A stretch of DNA of 64,000 bases from Aliikangiella coralliicola (GTDB taxonomy: Bacteria; Pseudomonadota; Gammaproteobacteria; Enterobacterales; Kangiellaceae), in NCBI RefSeq assembly GCF_007004725.1, contig NZ_ML660165.1, forward strand, positions 1 through 64,000, given 5' to 3'. How positions within the stretch are numbered: position 1 is the stretch's first letter; every line of letters begins with the position of its first letter. Shown here in pieces: positions 60,101 to 64,000 of this stretch. The position numbers and the translations under genes were made by a program. The notes below the pieces were generated by a model. It ran no database searches. It was given only the letters and a program-made list of their open reading frames with translations, and was not told the DNA's origin.

Positions 60101-62177
60101 GCGCTGCAAGAGAAAAAATTGCACCATCGGCTAAATTCACCGCAGTTGACCATAAATCACCTGAAGTATTCGTTAAAATAACGGGGGTTTCATCGGATAA
60201 ATCTGCATCACCATCAGTATCATGCACTAAATAATGGTCGGCTCCGGCTGTTAACCCCGGAACATCAAAATCCCCATCGCCTACATCAAATTGGATATTG
60301 AGCGAACCGACAGTGCCCGTTTCTTCTATTTTCCACTGGCGGGATAAAATTCGGAAGTTAGTCGGTGCACCGGTTGATGTCCAAATGGCTGCGCCATTGT
60401 TATTACCGACTATCGCATAGTTGCCATTGCCTAAGGCCGTCCGTCCTACATCAAGATTAGATGAGGTAAAATCATTATCGTTAGCCAACACCATAATGCT
60501 GTCTGAACTACTTGAACGCGAAACTTTCTGATCCAGTGTAGAAGTATCGTCTTGGCCAATCCCAAAAATATCGTTCCAATAACTCACGTCTGTCCAGATA
60601 TCAACGCCGGCACTATTTTTATAACTGGTTGCCGATGAACTTAAAGTCACGCCATACTTAAGCGCAAGATAGGATTCGATCTGATTTTTTTGCGTCGCTG
60701 ACAAAGTGGTGTCATAAACAATGATTTCTCCGATTCCACCAACAAAGTATCGACTTGTGCTGCTGCTTGAAGCGTTGTGCCCACCCACCCTGGAGTAACC
60801 GATATTAAGTGCTCCTCCGGTAAAGGTATCAGAACTGGTTGCTCCACCATCTTGCCCGACGAATGCGGTGTTGCCGGCCCGGTTTGAATAAAACAATGAA
60901 ACCTGATCGGTTACAACACTACCACTAGAAACATTAATTTCATTACTCCCCGACCCATCATTCTCGAGGTAAAAATTAGGTAGTGAGCCTGATTCCAATC
61001 CAACATGGCCTTCTAAAATACCAGTATCACCAAAACCATTGTAATCACTAGTGTCGATATCAGCTTCATTCCAGTAATAGATAATGTGACGTCCGCCGAC
61101 TTCTTTGAGTCTGGCTAAAGTAAAAATGGTGTAATTGCTATTACTGTCCAGGTTAGGTAAATTGCCTGTGAACTCCAGGTAATCAATAGAACCTTCGTTA
61201 TCACCTCTAAACTCAACCGCGGGATTGAAGTTAGTTGCGACGCTGGCATTTAGTGTGTAGTAAGGCTGATTGCTAGCTGTTCCCTGAGTTGCGTTAACTG
61301 CGCCACCAGATTGATCATTCCATGAAGAAATATTGCTACCTTCCACTGTTGTTGACGTACCTGCGTCAGCTGTTAACCACATGCTCAGATTATTTATTAC
61401 GCCGCCAGGCGCACTAGACAGAAACGACACAGCGGCATTATCGGTAATCGCCGCTGCGTTAATTGTCCCCGTAACTGTCACGACCTCCACAACGGTATTA
61501 GTCAAAGTGGCTGTATAGGTACCATTACCATTGTCAGTTACTGAACTTAAACTCGCGCTTCCGGTTACTGCCAAACCGACGGTATCACCACCGCTGGTAA
61601 GATTATCACCGTTAGCATCAACTGCCTGAACCGTGATTGTGGAAGTGCTCACACCATCGGCCAATACCGTTGTTGGTACCGCGGTAATCGTGGTGGTGGT
61701 TGCATCTGCTGGTAAAGCAGTTGCCAGTGAAAAAATGGCACCATCTGCAAAATTAATCGCTGCTGACCATAAGTTACCTGAAGTGTTCGTCAGTGATAAT
61801 GGTGTTTCATCTGACAGGTCAGCATCACCATCACTATCGTGTACCAACAAATAATTTGAACCGGTCAATAACGCTGGTACATCAAAGTCACCATCACCTA
61901 CATCAAATTGAATGTTGAGTGAACCAACCGTGCCGGTTTCTTCAATTTTCCATTGGCGGGATAAAATGCGGAAATTGGTTGGTGCACCTGTTGAGGTCCA
62001 AGTGGCCGCGCCATTATTGTTGCCGACAACTGCATAGTTACCATTTCCCAATGCTGTTCGACCAACGTCCTGATTGGTCGATGAAAAATCATTGTCGTTG
62101 GCCAGAATAATGATCCCGTCTGAGTGATTCGAGCGCGAGACTTTCTGGTTCAGTGTTGAGTCGTCATCCTGACCCAC
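43938..62177 (-). CDS. Giant modular surface protein fused to an OmpA-type domain, 3' part of a gene split by a TAG
   Basis: The open frame codes for 6079 residues, but its GTG start at 62177 is not a real gene start. The frame runs on upstream through a TAG at 62196-62198 into the signal-peptide ORF. Modules in order: the rest of lectin-like (LamG/DUF8202-type) unit 1, then four invasin-type Ig domains alternating with units 2-5. Two cadherin-like and two Ig-like domains follow. A PKD-like turn, BspA/DUF285 repeats and two more cadherin-like domains come next, then four Ig domains, unit 6 and nine Ig domains. The end is an Asp-rich TSP3-like region, a membrane segment, and an OmpA barrel plus peptidoglycan-binding domain. 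It is probably a calcium-stiffened adhesin. Without the upstream ORF it has no export signal. Confidence 0.85.
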   Translation of the reverse strand: MGQDDDSTLNQKVSRSNHSDGIIILANDNDFSSTNQDVGRTALGNGNYAVVGNNNGAATWTSTGAPTNFRILSRQWKIEETGTVGSLNIQFDVGDGDFDVPALLTGSNYLLVHDSDGDADLSDETPLSLTNTSGNLWSAAINFADGAIFSLATALPADATTTTITAVPTTVLADGVSTSTITVQAVDANGDNLTSGGDTVGLAVTGSASLSSVTDNGNGTYTATLTNTVVEVVTVTGTINAAAITDNAAVSFLSSAPGGVINNLSMWLTADAGTSTTVEGSNISSWNDQSGGAVNATQGTASNQPYYTLNASVATNFNPAVEFRGDNEGSIDYLEFTGNLPNLDSNSNYTIFTLARLKEVGGRHIIYYWNEADIDTSDYNGFGDTGILEGHVGLESGSLPNFYLENDGSGSNEINVSSGSVVTDQVSLFYSNRAGNTAFVGQDGGATSSDTFTGGALNIGYSRVGGHNASSSSTSRYFVGGIGEIIVYDTTLSATQKNQIESYLALKYGVTLSSSATSYKNSAGVDIWTDVSYWNDIFGIGQDDTSTLDQKVSRSSSSDSIMVLANDNDFTSSNLDVGRTALGNGNYAIVGNNNGAAIWTSTGAPTNFRILSRQWKIEETGTVGSLNIQFDVGDGDFDVPGLTAGADHYLVHDTDGDADLSDETPVILTNTSGDLWSTAVNLADGAIFSLAALSVTTELPPDATNTTITAVPTSVLADGTSTSTITVQAKDANGHNLIIGGDIVLLAVTGSASLSSVTDNGDGTYTATLTNTVAEAVTITGTINAAAITDNAAVTFLSSGPGGVVSDIQLWLRADVGITESGGSVSQWDDQSGNTNHATQGTGSVQPALISPSINFNPGLDFDGAEPTGTFMSIADNLNIPGSGTFSMFVVYELDIVSDDNSFIGNLGSNDFSFGGRNREVQRTQIDGESTDFAEFLSVGIAYIGSLQRSGSNTFTTRLDAKLDGTASYSVDDFDGDINSFTTMLIGDSLSTTGGGNQMDGRLAEVIVYDTNVTSAYSQQIYSYLAIKYGITLDTTITSYKNSAGADVWTDVSYWNDIFGLGQDDTSILNQKVSKSIEVDAIVTLANDNDFTSSNLDVGRTALGNGNYAIVGNNNGAAIWTSTGAPTNFRILSRQWKIEETGTVGSLNIQFDVGDGDFDVPGLTAGADHYLVHDTDGDADLSDETPVILTNTSGDLWSTAVNLADGAIFSLAALSVTTELPPDATNTTITAAPTSVLADGTSTSTITVQAKDANGHNLIIGGDTVLLAVTGSASLSSVVDNGDGTYTATLTNTVAEAVTITGTINAAAITDNAAVTFLSSGPGGVVPNIQLWLKADAGTSTTVEGSNISSWTDQSGGSVNATQGVSANQPYYTLSSGVAANFNPAVEFRGDNEGSIDYLEFVGNLPNLENNSNYTIFTLVRFNEVGERKIIYYWDDTNSDSGRYDGYGTSNKVVEGHIGLESGSEPNLFLQNGASSHRIEVNNGVVIADQVSLLYANRSGNDGYIGVDGGSTNSANSPQGGSDNIGYSRVGGHNRSDGSLSHYFVGGVGEIVVYDTTLTATQKNQVESYLALKYGLTLDSSAANYKNSAGVDIWTDTTYWNDILGIGQDDTSTLNQKVSRSNNADSIVILANNNDFTSSNLDGGRTALGDGNYAIIGNNNGAATWTSTGAPTNYRILSRQWKIEETGTVNSLNIQFDVGDGDFDVPALLTGSNYLLVHDSDGDADLSDETPVSLTNTSGNLWSSAINFADGAIFSLATALPADATTTTITAAPTTVLADGVATSTITVQAVDANGDNLTSGGDTVGLAVTGSASLSSVTDNGNGTYTTTLTNTVVEAVTVTGTINAAAITDNAAVSFLFSAPGGVINNLSMWLKADAGTSTTVEGSNISSWNDQSGGAVNATQGTASNQPYYTLNASVATNFNPAVEFRGDNEGSIDYLEFTGNLPNLDSNANYTIFTMVRFKEVSGNKIIYYWNESNTDAGDFNGFGDFGVLEGHVGLNSSSLPNFFLENNGGASNRIDAVAGSVVVDQVSLFYSSRAGNTGFIGQDGGATNSDTFTAGAINIGYSRVGGHNHSGSNLNRYFVGGVGEIIVYDTTLTATQKNQVESYLALKYGLTLDSSAATYKNSAGTDIWTDATYWNDVFGIGQDDTSTLNQKVSRSNNADSIIILANNNDFTSSNLDGGRTALGDGNYAIIGNNNGAATWTSTDSPAIFNLLTRRWKIEETGTVGTINLQFDVGDADFDVPSLTFGPVYYLVHDTDGDQSLADETPIVLSNSAGNLWTVAINLADGALFTLATQINTAPTDIQIDAGNSDTIDENAVSGTNIGTLTSSDPNAGDSHTYSLACAVAGADDGQFQISGAQLQSNAVFDFEVPTDANVDGTYEVCVRSTDSGSLTYDENLTITINNLNTAPTDIAVDGGNSDSIDENLAINTVIGVLTTVDDGENTSPTYSLTCTVAGADDSHFNINGSNLRNSTVFDFEVPVDSGGNNIYDICVRVFDGALNYDENLTISVNNVDDTPPATPAAAPDLQAASDTGSSDTDNITNDTTPSFDVVCTEAGSTITLYSDSPAPNTNIGTHVCVGVGTETATANTLASTVHNITYSETDTSSNESGQSPALAVTIDTVAPPAPTVDYPAASGTTDGTVGGSGATPGDTITATVQGTGETCQAAVAGDGTWSCDLSPTPSPGAVTIDATATDPAGNTSTATSVNATVQLAFITTWKTDNPGISTSTQIRIPTTGGGYNYSVEWGDGTFSTGLTGITTYTYASAGTYTVTITGTFPRIYFNNNGDFLKILSVEQWGSNPWTSMANAFFGAANLVVNASDVPDLSALTDLSGMFYNAAALNQNISSWNTSTVTNMSSMFRGASIFNQDISSWNVANVSNFSNMFRDALVFDQNIGGWNVGSATDLSAMFSNAESFNQDISGWNVSNVLNMASLFLAADVFNQDISGWNVSNVTDMNTMFRRAWVFNQDISGWNVGNVLDTSNMFRNADSFDQDLSSWDVSNVTTFEYMFANTNVFNQSLGAWTVSSLTNAVNMLNNSNLSTSNYDATLIGWNAQTLQSGVTLGATNLEYCTAEAARANMIASDSWTINDNGRVCSPATDIQIDGANSDTIDENEVSGTNIGVLTSTDPDFNDIHTYALSCTTPGADDASFQISGSNLQSASVFDFENPADNNTDGTYEICVRSTDIGGETYDENLTITINDLDAAPTNIDIDGGNTDSLDERVVANSVIGTLTNTDDGENNPQSYSYSLACAVAGVDDGHFNILGTSLRNTTVFDFETPVDNNTDNAYQICVRVTETNGGKVYDENLTINVNDIVDVPSAAQTTIDASPTSVTADGVSISTITVQAKDALGSDLVVGGDTVVLSVTGSASLSIVTDNSDGTYTATVTNTVAEVVTVTGTINAAAITDNAVVTFTPGVASPAQTQITAAPTSVTADGVTTSTITVQVRDALGNNLTAGGDTVILSTTGSASLSTVTDNTDGTYTATLTNTVAEVVTITGTLNAVAIVDNEVVTFVPGAADATQTNINAAPATVTANGVSTSTITVQAIDAQGNNLTAGGDTVVLAVTGSASLSSVTDNGNGTYTATMTNTVAEAVTVTGTINAVAITDNAIVTFVPGGPSATQTTIDAIPAILAADGVNVSTITVQVKDAQGNDLTTGGETVVLSVTGSASLSTVTDNGDGTYTATMTNAVAEGVTVSGTLNATPIIDTAFVIFADGPGGVDATLMVWLKADAGVTGGAAVTGWADQSGNSFNFVNVAGATEPDATSTMLNFNPTVTFDGVDDLMRYSGVIFPNHELTTDKQSFYLVTLANNSEAIFAQNITSAGLIGPSVSAQGNYLSSDASGPGFTQVNGADGVGSAILHTVRRSDLDVTTFGNGLQINTGTLVAPLTNPSDIVFLGGREQGCCSTRYDGSLAELVAFNQDTAAGTDKQQIESYLAIKYGITLDSSVVAYKNSAGVDVWTDVSYWNDIVGIGEDDDSALNQKISKSTNADAVLTLASDNDFVSSNQDAGRTALGDGNYIIIGNDDGAASWTTSGTPTGYNLLSRVWKVDETGTVAAINIQLDVGDADFDIPDLLAGTTYFIVHDSDADLDLSDETPVALTNSSGNLWTAAIDFADGAILTMATLLPADETTTTIDAAPTSVTADGVSISTIIVQAKDVNGDDLTIGGDTVVLSVTGSATLSAVTDNGDGSYTATLTNTVAEAVTVSGTINAAAITDTAVVTFVPGTADAAQTTISAAPVIVTANGANTATVTVQAIDASGNNLTSGGDSVVLAVTGSANLSSVTDNGDGTYTATLTDVIAEVVTVTGTINASAITDNAIVTFIPGIADAGQTTISAAPSTVTADGVSTSVITVQAIDALGNNLATGGDTVLLAATGSASISLVTDNGNGSYTATIVNSVAQMVVVTGTINGSAITDNASVNFVPGAADGGQSQITATPTTLIADGVSVSTITVQLRDAQGNNLATGGDTVVLAVTGSASLGVLSDNGNGTYSATLTNTVAEMVTITGTVNAAAISDNAMVTFTAGPADATLTTINAAPTTVVADGSSISTITVQLIDAQGNNLGSGGDTVTLAVTGSGVLSTVIDNGDGTYSASLTNSIIEIVTVTGTVNGSAITDNAVVTFTSGSPDASQTTIDASPSNLTADGVSVSTVTVQVKDAQGNDLSSGGDTVVLTVSGSATLSAVTDNGDGTYTATLTSTVAEVVTVNGTLNGTAITDAAMVTFVAGAPDATTSTISASPTTVTADGTSISTITVQIKDAQGNNLAIGGDTVVLTATGSASLTAVIDNANGTYSATISNTVAEPVTINGTLNGMPITDNALVTFVAGSADSIQSTINAVPASVTADGISLSTVTVQAKDSQGNDLTTGGDTVVLASTGSALLSGVSDNGNGSYTATVTNTVSEVVTVTGTINSNNMTNQATVTFTPGAVGQGATTIAAAPTDVAADGNSESTITVQAKDAQGNNLTSGGGIVILSSTGSAQLSPVTDNNDGTYSALLVNSVVEVVTVSGTFDGAAIANNAQVNFFDPDSDDDGILDSVEGTIDTDNDGIPNYLDRDSDNDGIPDAIEFVTDSDGDGIPNYLDLDSDNDGIPDFYEGGATGNDADGDEIDDAFDVDQTGGFDANGDGVDDAILPIDRDGDGELDYTDPGSDADRDGIPDAIEGIDDADGDGIPNFLDTDADNDGIPDSAEGGVSGVDSDGDGIDDTFDVDQTGGVDANSDGIDDTIILPDVDNDGEIDYLDPGSDADRDGVPDFHEGLDDNDGDGISNYLDTDADNDTIPDHLEGGPIGVDTDGDGIDDYFDVDQTGGVDANNDGIDDNVSPADIDSDGEIDYLDPGSDADVDGVPDFLEGLVDTDGDGVANYRDLDTDNDGILDTSEAKISGVDSDGDGVDDYFDVDQTGGADTNSDGIDDNRALPDFDEDNVADISDLDSDNDSISDAHESGGPDTNNNGVIDGFIDSNGDGLDDNVDTTLIDSDNDGIANQLDRDSDNDSITDVMEAEGLDTDNDGMIDNFADANGDGFDDVIDLAIVDTDNDGIPDHLDIDSDSDGISDLIEGGAPADSDADGNGVLDAVTDMDGDGLVDIVDNYVVNGVAGTAVAVPDTDGDGAPDFQDVDSDGDEIPDEQEPGDDNFDNVPDRLQPLSNTRLETAVISGGGSVIFAALIFFVLIILWRRFNKTGTENMFVFLVFVSFSGALMWSENVHGFDDATKASQTFQYRDKEFSGFKPEWYAGIGFGASYVDPKGESNGWYTDDDASEGYKFYLGYQLSPHWNIELGYVDAGEAGLSNVNVFVDAQLNEPGIKYQIPSLMANYYFREATDNWNYYVKFGGAAISNSSTHDEILFEKQTSAQFAAGLGSHWRFSKNWFIRAELDYYAKDASYASLQIGTFLGEPNSEKNKSYFSPPKRDIARVSETTATPQPIPQKQLRDKQSHQDKVNKKIVKKAKRICERTSHELEDEFDCVVTTILNDRISFNKNSSVLTTSATHVLDRIAESLKLYPRIKVSIEAHTDNSGTDTYNLFLSHRRAIAVVSYLFKKGISINRFKSSGFGEVKPIADNNTKEGREKNRRVEIKQLP
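45130..45215 (-). other. Membrane segment with GlyGly-CTERM-like form inside the giant protein
   Basis: VISGGGSVIFAALIFFVLII followed by LWRRF has the Gly-rich/hydrophobic/basic pattern of a GlyGly-CTERM tail, but it is internal and not terminal. It separates the adhesin part from the OmpA module. Confidence 0.6.
45230..47095 (-). repeat. Thrombospondin type 3-like Asp-rich repeat region
   Basis: About 620 residues of repeating units such as DSDNDGIPD, DADGDGIPN and FDVDQTGGVDANSDGIDD. Aspartates at fixed spacing are typical calcium ligands. The DNA is strongly repetitive and opens long meaningless frames on the other strand. Confidence 0.9.
47100..49790 (-). repeat. Nine tandem invasin-type (Big_1) Ig domains
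   Basis: Each of about 100 residues follows one pattern: TTIxAAPTxVTADG, STITVQAKDAQGNDL, GGDTVVL, SDNGDGTYTATLTNTVAEVVTVTGTINGxAITD. Such domains form a stiff rod in intimins and invasins. Eight more occur elsewhere in the protein (four at 51010-52215 and four between the lectin-like units). Confidence 0.85.
53060..53790 (-). repeat. BspA/DUF285-type repeats in the giant protein
   Basis: About nine repeats of 24-25 residues with the core SFNQDISGWNVSNVTNMxxMF. This leucine-rich-like family is common in mycoplasma, Bacteroidetes and gut-associated surface proteins. It is preceded by a PKD-like turn (VEWGDGTFS) and followed by DATLIGWNAQTLQSGV, the usual capping motif. Confidence 0.85.
55300..61410 (-). 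repeat. Four lectin-like units alternating with Ig domains, near-identical at DNA level
   Basis: Units of about 430 residues start GGVxxxxxMWLxADAG and hold a LamG-like part, IGEIIVYDTTLTATQKNQ, ESYLALKYG, IWTDxxYWNDIFGIGQDD and RQWKIEETGTVGSLNIQFD. Each pair is separated by a Big_1 domain. Blocks at 58205-58920 and 59765-60480 are almost identical, as are 56340-56640 and 61140-61445. Confidence 0.8.
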
Positions 62178-62195
62178 GCCAAAAATATCATTCCA

Positions 62196-63053
62196 CTAGG
62201 TTGTGTCTGTCCAAATATTAGAACCACCGCTGTTCACGTAATTGGTAACTGAGGTCGGCAAGGTCATACCATATTTGAGCGCCAGGTAACTTTGAACCTG
62301 ATTGATTTCGTTCGCAGGTAAGGTTCGCTCAAATATGGCAACTTCCATAATATCGCCATCGAAACTATCGTTTGCATCGCGTCCGATACGATATGCACTT
62401 GCACCGTTATCACCATCAATCCCTAAGGTCTCAGTGTCGCTAGCCGAAACATTCGATACACTTTCAGTGAATGTGTAAGTCGCGCCATCGTAATATGAAG
62501 TTAACAGCATAGGGGCGCCGGCAGTAGGAATATTTACGCTGAGCCCATCTGCAACAAATACCCATCCAAACGTGCTATCTCGAATGACAATGGATGTCCC
62601 GCTATTAAATATTCCGAACCGGTGATCGCCTGAAGCGTCGTCAGTGGCAAAGGTGAAAAAATCATCGACGCTGTCGACAACATTGTCTTGCTGCATCACA
62701 AAAAAGGTTGTCAGTGTCGTGGTATCATCCACTCCCAGACCGTCCGGCCCTTCAAGATAATCTCCATCGGTTTGAGTTGTTGCATTGAATTCAACTGACG
62801 GGTTGAAGTTCATCTTATTAGAAATAAAGGTGGGTTGCTCTGTACTGCTTGCCTGGGTGCCGTTTTTCGCATTTGGAGACTGATCAGCCCAACTGCTAAT
62901 ACTGCCTCCACTCTCGGTAATACCAGCATCAGCTTTCAGCCATAATTGCAAATTGGTTTCAACGCCGCCAGGACCGGCTGCTTGTATCAATAAGGAATGT
63001 GTAATTAAAAGCCACAAAAAAAAGTGACAAAAAACTTTTACTGCCCTTTCCAT
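62196..63053 (-). CDS. N-terminal part of the giant surface protein, ending at an in-frame TAG
   Basis: This 285-residue ORF starts at ATG 63053 with GGGA upstream. It has a signal peptide (FFLWLLITHSLLIQAA) and then the first lectin-like unit (GGVETNLQLWLKADAGITES, EVAIFERTLPANEINQ, SYLALKYGMTL). It ends NIWTDTT then TAG, then continues in the same frame with WNDIFGVGQDDD. In all five other units this position reads YWND, so TAG has replaced a tyrosine codon by one base. The product alone would be a small secreted lectin-like fragment. With the TAG read as Tyr, the gene spans 43938-63053 (about 6,371 residues). Nonsense mutation, suppression or sequencing error are all possible. Confidence 0.85.
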   Translation of the reverse strand: MERAVKVFCHFFLWLLITHSLLIQAAGPGGVETNLQLWLKADAGITESGGSISSWADQSPNAKNGTQASSTEQPTFISNKMNFNPSVEFNATTQTDGDYLEGPDGLGVDDTTTLTTFFVMQQDNVVDSVDDFFTFATDDASGDHRFGIFNSGTSIVIRDSTFGWVFVADGLSVNIPTAGAPMLLTSYYDGATYTFTESVSNVSASDTETLGIDGDNGASAYRIGRDANDSFDGDIMEVAIFERTLPANEINQVQSYLALKYGMTLPTSVTNYVNSGGSNIWTDTT

Positions 63054-63428
63054 ATAATTCCCATGTCAAATCCACAACTTCAAACAACCAACGATTCTGA
63101 AAATCAGTTTTAATGTTTTTATTTATTGGAAGTACTTCCGTTTCAACTCTGATTGAGTATAGAAAAAATATTTAGGCAAAAACAAAAAACGAAAAAATTG
63201 CATCGAAAAACACAGGTTTCAAGAAAAAACCTCAGAAAAAAATCTCAAAACGAGAACTACGAATTAAATCTGAATGAGCTGAAATAATTTTTAATAATCA
63301 CAGCTCAAATTATTAGAATTAAAAAATATTTTTTTAGAGTATTAGATTTTAAGGCTAGGAGATTAGCCAAGGATAACCTTAAACTCAGCGGAAGTTCATA
63401 CGAGTTAATGCTTGTTATTTATTAGTGT
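63054..63428. other. AT-rich leader region of the giant gene
   Basis: The stretch between the PilZ and giant genes is very A/T-rich with poly-A runs. No confident promoter hexamers or ORF were identified. Confidence 0.4.
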
Positions 63429-63767
63429 TTATTCGCTGAAAAGCAGATGCCATTCACCGATATCAGTATCACTACTCTCTGAAAGTTGCAATCCAGCAAG
63501 GTACTCTTTTTCCGTGGTTTCAGTCACCCACTTGATCGTACCCACTAAATTTAAATCTTTTTGTTCTTCTTGCAAATGCACCATAAGATTCACATCAATA
63601 TCTTTTTCCAATGGTTGGCGACCATGCAAACGAATTCCCTGCCTGGAGAAGTCCCGAGAATTACATTCAAAAACCAGCGGAGGAATATTAGAATCTTCAA
63701 TTACTAATTCAACTTTAACCGTTTCTTGTCGAGAAATCCGAATAGCTCGTCTACGTTCGTCAGTCAT
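63429..63767 (-). CDS. PilZ-domain protein
   Basis: This 112-residue single PilZ domain has both c-di-GMP-contacting motifs: the N-terminal RRRAIRISR (RxxxR) and DFSRQGIRLHG (DxSxxG). The beta-barrel continues to LAGLQLSESS. It should bind c-di-GMP and alter a partner, for example in motility or adhesion. It is transcribed toward the giant surface-protein gene, whose start lies 375 bases downstream on the same strand, so a link between c-di-GMP and adhesin expression is possible but not shown. Confidence 0.88.
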   Translation of the reverse strand: MTDERRRAIRISRQETVKVELVIEDSNIPPLVFECNSRDFSRQGIRLHGRQPLEKDIDVNLMVHLQEEQKDLNLVGTIKWVTETTEKEYLAGLQLSESSDTDIGEWHLLFSE

Positions 63768-64000
63768 AAGATTATGAATAAATTAAAAGGCGTTGTGGCA
63801 ACAGTGTAAACTAAAACAATCCCGTTGCCGAGCGTGGTTTGTTAACTTTTATTTGCTAACTCAAACGGAAATTTTTTCTCTAAATAAGTGTTCCTGATCT
63901 GTGACCAGTTTCTCACTTTCGTTACCGAGTCTACTAGTATTTGTCATCCCGTACCCAAAACACTCACTGCGTTCGCGGGGCAGGCCCACCGCAGTGGAGA
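63768..64000. other. Non-coding window end with possible intergenic repeat
   Basis: No gene was recognised. The last 60 bases (TTGTCATCCCG, then GTTCGCGGGGCAGG) have the look of a dispersed intergenic repeat cut by the window edge. Confidence 0.25.

Noticed and set aside
62175-62177. GTG as the true start of the 18-kb gene
   Set aside because: The same frame and the same conserved module continue upstream through one TAG, and the GTG gives no signal peptide.
63412-63777. Plus-strand 121-codon frame at the right end
   Set aside because: It is antisense to the PilZ gene, whose motifs are clear.

Overview
The window looks like chromosome from a marine or host-associated Gammaproteobacterium. 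The case rests on gene content: HrpB, TrxC, a YedI-type DUF808 protein, a DnaJ-related protein, a TonB receptor, GlyGly-CTERM-like tails and OmpA-type domains. Base composition is moderately AT-rich. The family Kangiellaceae or relatives is a guess only. I saw no rRNA, tRNA, CRISPR array, phage or integrase.

Layout. (1) 1-3.9 kb: the 3' end of an Rhs/YD-repeat polymorphic toxin with an atypical zincin-like tip, a small downstream gene that is probably its immunity protein, a 24-bp tandem duplication and a terminator. (2) 4.1-9.0 kb, minus strand: a secreted M9-type collagenase with five PKD-like repeats and a GlyGly-CTERM-like tail, followed by a fibrinogen-domain protein whose signal peptide is split by a one-base frameshift in a homopolymer. 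(3) 9.2-13.6 kb, minus: a cupin protein, the helicase HrpB, and a membrane-anchored degenerate DnaQ-like exonuclease preceded by a perfect CRP-type palindrome. (4) 13.8-19.3 kb, minus: a complete arginine-to-spermidine cluster, transcribed speD-speE-speA-aguA-aguB. (5) 19.6-22.6 kb: an ArsR repressor diverging from an ArsP-type permease and a eukaryotic-type glutathione synthetase, with two operator-like palindromes on a strong promoter. (6) 23-38.5 kb: mostly single genes: TonB receptor, DnaJ-related protein, aspartokinase, Lrp regulator, exported methyltransferase, Tat-exported amine oxidase, M28 peptidase, cyclophilin, EAL-HDOD protein, DUF808 protein, CoA-binding protein and thioredoxin 2. 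(7) 38.6-43.8 kb: a three-gene set (DUF1272, NTF2-like, HNH), a GH18-like protein, a DUF4097 protein, a MITE-like element and a MATE transporter.

(8) 43.9-63.05 kb, minus: one giant surface-protein gene of about 6,370 codons. It has a signal peptide, six lectin-like (LamG/DUF8202-like) units, 17 invasin-type Ig domains, four cadherin-like domains, BspA/DUF285 repeats, a long Asp-rich thrombospondin type 3 region, a transmembrane/GlyGly-like segment, and then an OmpA-type beta-barrel with a peptidoglycan-binding domain preceded by what looks like its own signal peptide. An in-frame TAG at codon 286 replaces a tyrosine conserved in the other five units, so the gene reads as two ORFs. A PilZ protein follows at 63.4 kb.

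The strongest leads are the interrupted giant gene and its apparent fusion to an OmpA protein, the Rhs toxin tip with its unrecognised partner, the frameshifted fibrinogen-like gene beside a collagenase, the ArsR/ArsP/glutathione synthetase regulatory region, and two non-coding elements with terminal inverted repeats.
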